Positions 6,323 to 8,954 of a DNA stretch of 8,954 nt are shown here, one piece after another. Numbering within the stretch: the stretch's first letter is position 1; the number at the start of each line of letters is the position of its first letter. The stretch is from Hyphomicrobiales bacterium. GTDB taxonomy: Bacteria; Pseudomonadota; Alphaproteobacteria; Rhizobiales; Beijerinckiaceae. A program made the translations under genes and the position numbers. Below the pieces are notes generated by a model. That model was not told where the DNA came from. It did not search any database and saw only the letters and a list, made by a program, of their open reading frames with translations. The stretch is taken from positions 1-8,954 of the forward strand of contig PXAW01000341.1 in NCBI GenBank assembly GCA_003567055.1, written 5' to 3'.

Positions 6323-8257
6323 TCATTCGCCCGCCGCGACTGCGCCGCTCGCGCGCCCGCTCAGGACCCAGAGTGCGATCCCGGCTGCGGCGGCTGCGAG
6401 CGAGAGCAGACCCGAGATCGGCAACAGGTCGGGCGGCAGCAGCAGCACAATCCCCGCCATCGCGACACCGAGCCGCATCGGCGTCGCCAGCAGGCCACCG
6501 GCGAAGCCGACGATCGCGGCGGTGATCAGGGTGACCCCGCCCGCCGCCGTGATGAAGGCGATGGCGTTCTCGACGGGCGTTCCGGCCAGGATCAGGCTGG
6601 GCGAGGCCGCGAAGAGGAAGGGCACCACATAGGCCGGCCAGGCGATTCGCACGGCCTCGAACCCGGTACGCATCGGCGGTGCCCCGGCCATGCTGGCCGC
6701 GACGAAGGCGGCGATCGCGACGGGCGGCGTCAGCATCGAGAGCATGCCGAAATACAGGACGAACAGATGCGCCGACATCGGTATCAGGCCGAGCTGGACG
6801 AGTGGCGGGGCGGCAAGCGTGGCGAGCAGCAGATAGACGCCGACCGTCGGCAGCCCCATCCCCAGCACGATGCAGATCAGCGCCGTCATCAACAGCAGCA
6901 GGAACAGGCTCGTCTGCCCGATCTGCACGAGGAAGAAGGTCATGCCGAAGCTCAGGCCCGAGAGCGAGAACAGCCCGATGATGATCCCCGCCACGGCGCA
7001 GATGATGACGATCTCGACCGAGGCCTGCCCGGTGCGCGCGAGCGCGTCGGCGAGATCGCGAAAGCCGATGCGCCCACCCTCATAGGTACGCACCAGCGCG
7101 ATCAGGAAGAGCACGCCGACCGCGTAGAGCGCGGCGGTTTCCGGGCGCATGGCATAGGCGAAGAGGCCGACGAGCAGGACGACGAAGGGCAGGAGCAGGA
7201 ACCAGCCGCGCATGATCGTGGTCAGCACCGCCGGGATGCGGCTTTCCTCCACGGGCAGAATCCCCCGCCGCCCGGCCTCGAGATCGGCAAAGATGAACAG
7301 GCTGAAGAAATAGAGCACCGACGGCACGATCGCGGCGATGATGACGTCGGTAAAGGGTACACCGAGGTTTTCCGCCAGCAGGAAGGCGGCGGCGCCCATG
7401 ATCGGCGGCATCAGCTGCCCGCCGGTCGAGGCCGAGGCCTCGATTGCGGCTGCGGTGTGCGGGCGATAGCCGCTCTCCTTCATCAGTGGAATGGTGATGC
7501 CGCCGGTCGAGGCGACATTGGAGACGGCACTGCCCGAGATCGTGCCGAACAGGGCCGAGCCGACGATGGCGATCTTGCCCGCACCGCCGCGATAGCGCCC
7601 CATCAGCGAGGCCGAGAGATCGGAGAAGAAGGCCGAGCCTCCCGTCGCGAGCAGCAGTCGCGCCAGCAGGATGAAGGGGATCACCACCGCGACCGCGATA
7701 TAGAGCGCGGCGCCGGCCATGGCGGCGCTGTCGAGAATGGTGAAGCTGATCAGCCGCCGCAGCGAGATGCCGCGTCCTTCAAGCGGGCCGGGAAACTGAT
7801 CGGCAAAGAGCGCATACCCGCCGATCATGGCAAGGATGACGATCAGGCTCCAGCCGATCGCCCGGCGCAGGCCTTCGAGCAGCAGGGCGAGGCCGATGCT
7901 CGCCACGATGATTGCCTCGGTCTGGCGGAAGAAGACATTCTGGGAGAGATCGGGAAATACCCAGGTCAGGTAGATGCCGTAGGCCAGCGCGATTGCCGCG
8001 AGGGCGTAATCATAGAGCGGGATGGGCGTGGTGTCGGAGCTGCGCGTGCTCGCGCGCCGCGTCAGGAAACAGACAGCGAGCCCCATCGTCAGCACCGCGA
8101 CGAGGATCTGCTCGGCATAGACGCGCACCCCGATGCGGATCGGTCCGCCAAGCGACCAGAAGATCGCCGCGAGCGTGATGGCGATGCACAGGGCGGGAAC
8201 GATCCAGCGCCGGGTGAACCGGTCGCGCGGGCCAAGATCGGTCAGGGCCGCATCCAT
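6323..8257 (-). CDS. TRAP transporter fused permease (DctQM type, TAXI family)
   Basis: Role: inner-membrane secondary importer that uses an ion gradient to take up the ligand delivered by its TAXI receptor, usually a carboxylate or amino acid. The 644 residues combine a small DctQ-like N-terminal part (segments near 20-36, 48-65, 82-100 and 115-150) with a large DctM-like core. Family signatures are GSALFGTISGSAVSNVAS (233-250), EASASTGGQLMPPIMGAAAF (273-292), GMGLPTVGVY (466-475) and MLTPPVAIAAF (508-518). The C-terminal 70 residues add two more hydrophobic segments. The ATG at 8257 has GAGGAG eight bases upstream. It follows the TAXI receptor gene by 112 nt, the standard order for this system, with strong stem-loops in between. 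No frameshift or missing signature is seen. The ligand cannot be told from the sequence. Confidence 0.93.
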   Translation of the reverse strand: MDAALTDLGPRDRFTRRWIVPALCIAITLAAIFWSLGGPIRIGVRVYAEQILVAVLTMGLAVCFLTRRASTRSSDTTPIPLYDYALAAIALAYGIYLTWVFPDLSQNVFFRQTEAIIVASIGLALLLEGLRRAIGWSLIVILAMIGGYALFADQFPGPLEGRGISLRRLISFTILDSAAMAGAALYIAVAVVIPFILLARLLLATGGSAFFSDLSASLMGRYRGGAGKIAIVGSALFGTISGSAVSNVASTGGITIPLMKESGYRPHTAAAIEASASTGGQLMPPIMGAAAFLLAENLGVPFTDVIIAAIVPSVLYFFSLFIFADLEAGRRGILPVEESRIPAVLTTIMRGWFLLLPFVVLLVGLFAYAMRPETAALYAVGVLFLIALVRTYEGGRIGFRDLADALARTGQASVEIVIICAVAGIIIGLFSLSGLSFGMTFFLVQIGQTSLFLLLLMTALICIVLGMGLPTVGVYLLLATLAAPPLVQLGLIPMSAHLFVLYFGMLSMLTPPVAIAAFVAASMAGAPPMRTGFEAVRIAWPAYVVPFLFAASPSLILAGTPVENAIAFITAAGGVTLITAAIVGFAGGLLATPMRLGVAMAGIVLLLPPDLLPISGLLSLAAAAAGIALWVLSGRASGAVAAGE

Positions 8258-8300
8258 GCGGGAGGCTCCTCGTCAGGCAGGATGGCGTGCATGCGTTCAG

Positions 8301-8342
8301 CGGATCGCCCGGGCGGCGCCATGGCGCGCATCGGGCGATCCG
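8301..8342. repeat. 11-bp perfect stem with a palindromic loop between TAXI and TRAP genes
   Basis: CGGATCGCCCG (8301-8311) pairs perfectly with CGGGCGATCCG (8332-8342). The 20-base interior contains its own 12-bp palindrome, GCGCCATGGCGC (8316-8327). On the transcript it lies between the receptor stop and the permease ribosome site. No T-run follows, so it is unlikely to be a full terminator. Such intercistronic structures often stabilise the upstream message, giving more binding protein than permease; that role is inferred here. Confidence 0.55.
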
Positions 8343-8349
8343 TGTGGCG

Positions 8350-8363
8350 GCAGCGTGTGCTGC
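8350..8363. repeat. Short stem-loop just after the TAXI receptor stop
   Basis: GCAGC (8350-8354) and GCTGC (8359-8363) form a 5-bp stem with a 4-base loop (GTGT). It lies six bases past the receptor stop codon on the transcript and immediately before the larger stem at 8301-8342. The two together could act as a 3'-end protecting structure. Alone it would be too small to call. Confidence 0.3.
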
Positions 8364-8369
8364 AGCCGA

Positions 8370-8954
8370 TCAGCGATTCCAGGCGCCAGCTTCTTCGTAG
8401 AAGCGGATCGCGCCGGGATGGAAGGGGACATCGACGTCACGTGCCATGCCTTCAGCGGTGAACCCGGTCCAGACGGGGCTCGTGCCGAGCAGCAGCTCTT
8501 CGTTCTCATAGAGCGACTTCGTCACCTCATAGACAAGATCGTCCGAGAGGCTGGCCGGGGCGAACAGCGTGTAATCATAGACCTTGATGTTGGTCGGCTC
8601 ATCGATGCCGGGAATGCCCTCATCCGCGCCGACTTCGGCGAAATACATCTGCGGCAGCCATTCCTGCATGGCTTCGAGGCGCTCTTCGTCATCGGTGAAG
8701 CTGATGAAGCGCACGCCGTCCAGCGTCTGGTCGAGCTCGATATTGGTCGCCGAGCCGACGACGACGATGGTCACGTCGGTGGAGCCTTCGCGGAAAGAAT
8801 CCCACATGCGCGGGAAGTTCGGCACCGGCACCTCGACGACGTCGTCATAGGTGAGCCCGCCATTGGCGAGATAGGCCAGTGTCACGTGGTAACCCAGCGT
8901 GCCCTCGGCAAAGCCGGGAACGCGCTTGCCGGCGAGATCCTCGATGCTCTCCAC
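8370..8954 (-). CDS. TAXI-family TRAP solute-binding protein (N-terminus outside window)
   Basis: Role: periplasmic receptor of the TRAP system encoded next. Only the C-terminal 194 residues are in the window; the signal peptide and first lobe lie beyond the right edge, and the GTG at the edge is an internal Val codon. The fragment starts with the family-typical ESIEDLAGKRV segment (2-12). It continues through LANGGLTYDDV (29-39) and SFREGSTDVTIVVVGSATN (53-71), then a second-lobe region ending in FHPGAIRFYEEAGAW. The pattern matches the TAXI (TRAP-associated extracytoplasmic immunogenic) family, as does its partner permease. It is very acidic, with 36 Asp/Glu against 11 Lys/Arg. Known TAXI receptors bind glutamate, other dicarboxylates or related acids; the ligand here is not evident. 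Confidence 0.88.
   Translation of the reverse strand: MESIEDLAGKRVPGFAEGTLGYHVTLAYLANGGLTYDDVVEVPVPNFPRMWDSFREGSTDVTIVVVGSATNIELDQTLDGVRFISFTDDEERLEAMQEWLPQMYFAEVGADEGIPGIDEPTNIKVYDYTLFAPASLSDDLVYEVTKSLYENEELLLGTSPVWTGFTAEGMARDVDVPFHPGAIRFYEEAGAWNR

Noticed and set aside
4342..6525. Long + strand open frame (727 codons) across the ATPase and binding-protein genes
   Set aside because: Low-complexity composition rich in His, Asp, Arg and Gly, and it crosses several genes whose products carry intact motifs on the other strand.
6266..8461. Very long + strand open frame (731 codons) opposite the TRAP permease gene
   Set aside because: Its translation is dominated by Arg, Asp, Gly, Gln and His with no domain, as expected for the antisense of GC-rich coding DNA. 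The - strand frame has full TRAP permease signatures.

Overview
The window is GC-rich throughout and its proteins look alphaproteobacterial, probably from the Hyphomicrobiales (Rhizobiales) or a related group. This placement is inferred from the gene families and codon use, not from a marker gene. The exported proteins are strongly acidic: the TAXI receptor fragment has 36 Asp/Glu against 11 Lys/Arg. That would suit a salt-exposed habitat but does not prove one. No rRNA, tRNA, CRISPR array, insertion sequence or transposase is visible.

Left block (1-1428, + strand). The C-terminal part of a molybdopterin-binding protein (MoeA/MogA-like fold) runs in from outside the window. A MobA/MocA-like nucleotidyltransferase follows, starting at a GTG that overlaps the preceding stop (GTGA). 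The pair belongs to molybdenum-cofactor maturation, probably cytidylyl transfer to molybdopterin for xanthine-dehydrogenase or CO-dehydrogenase type enzymes. The two modules occur as one polypeptide in many alphaproteobacteria but are two genes here.

Right block (1452-8954, all - strand). In transcription order (right to left) it holds: a TAXI-type TRAP solute receptor (N-terminus outside the window); a fused DctQM-type TRAP permease; a 169-nt gap with a possible 21-codon reading frame; a NitT/TauT-type ABC importer (binding protein, ATPase, two permeases); an amidinotransferase/arginine-deiminase-superfamily enzyme; and, after a 161-nt AT-richer regulatory gap, a 56-residue protein of unknown function. 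The four ABC genes and the enzyme are tightly packed (15-nt gap, 4-nt ATGA overlap, 2-nt gap, 34-nt gap), so they are almost certainly one operon.

Working model (inference). The ABC importer brings in a small nitrogenous compound, plausibly guanidino- or amidino-bearing, which the cytosolic hydrolase or amidinotransferase attacks through a Cys/His centre. The TRAP-TAXI system upstream may import a related organic acid or simply be a neighbour. The left-hand Mo-cofactor genes face the other way and end 23 bp from the small gene. Nothing in the window ties them to the transport operon.

The most unusual non-coding features are a perfect odd palindrome (TGACGTTACGTCA) with a third half-site just upstream of the small gene, nested inverted repeats in the same gap, and an 11-bp stem enclosing a 12-bp palindrome between the TAXI receptor and TRAP permease genes. 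I see no clearly new defence or mobile system. The window looks like a metabolic and transport locus with some worthwhile loose ends.
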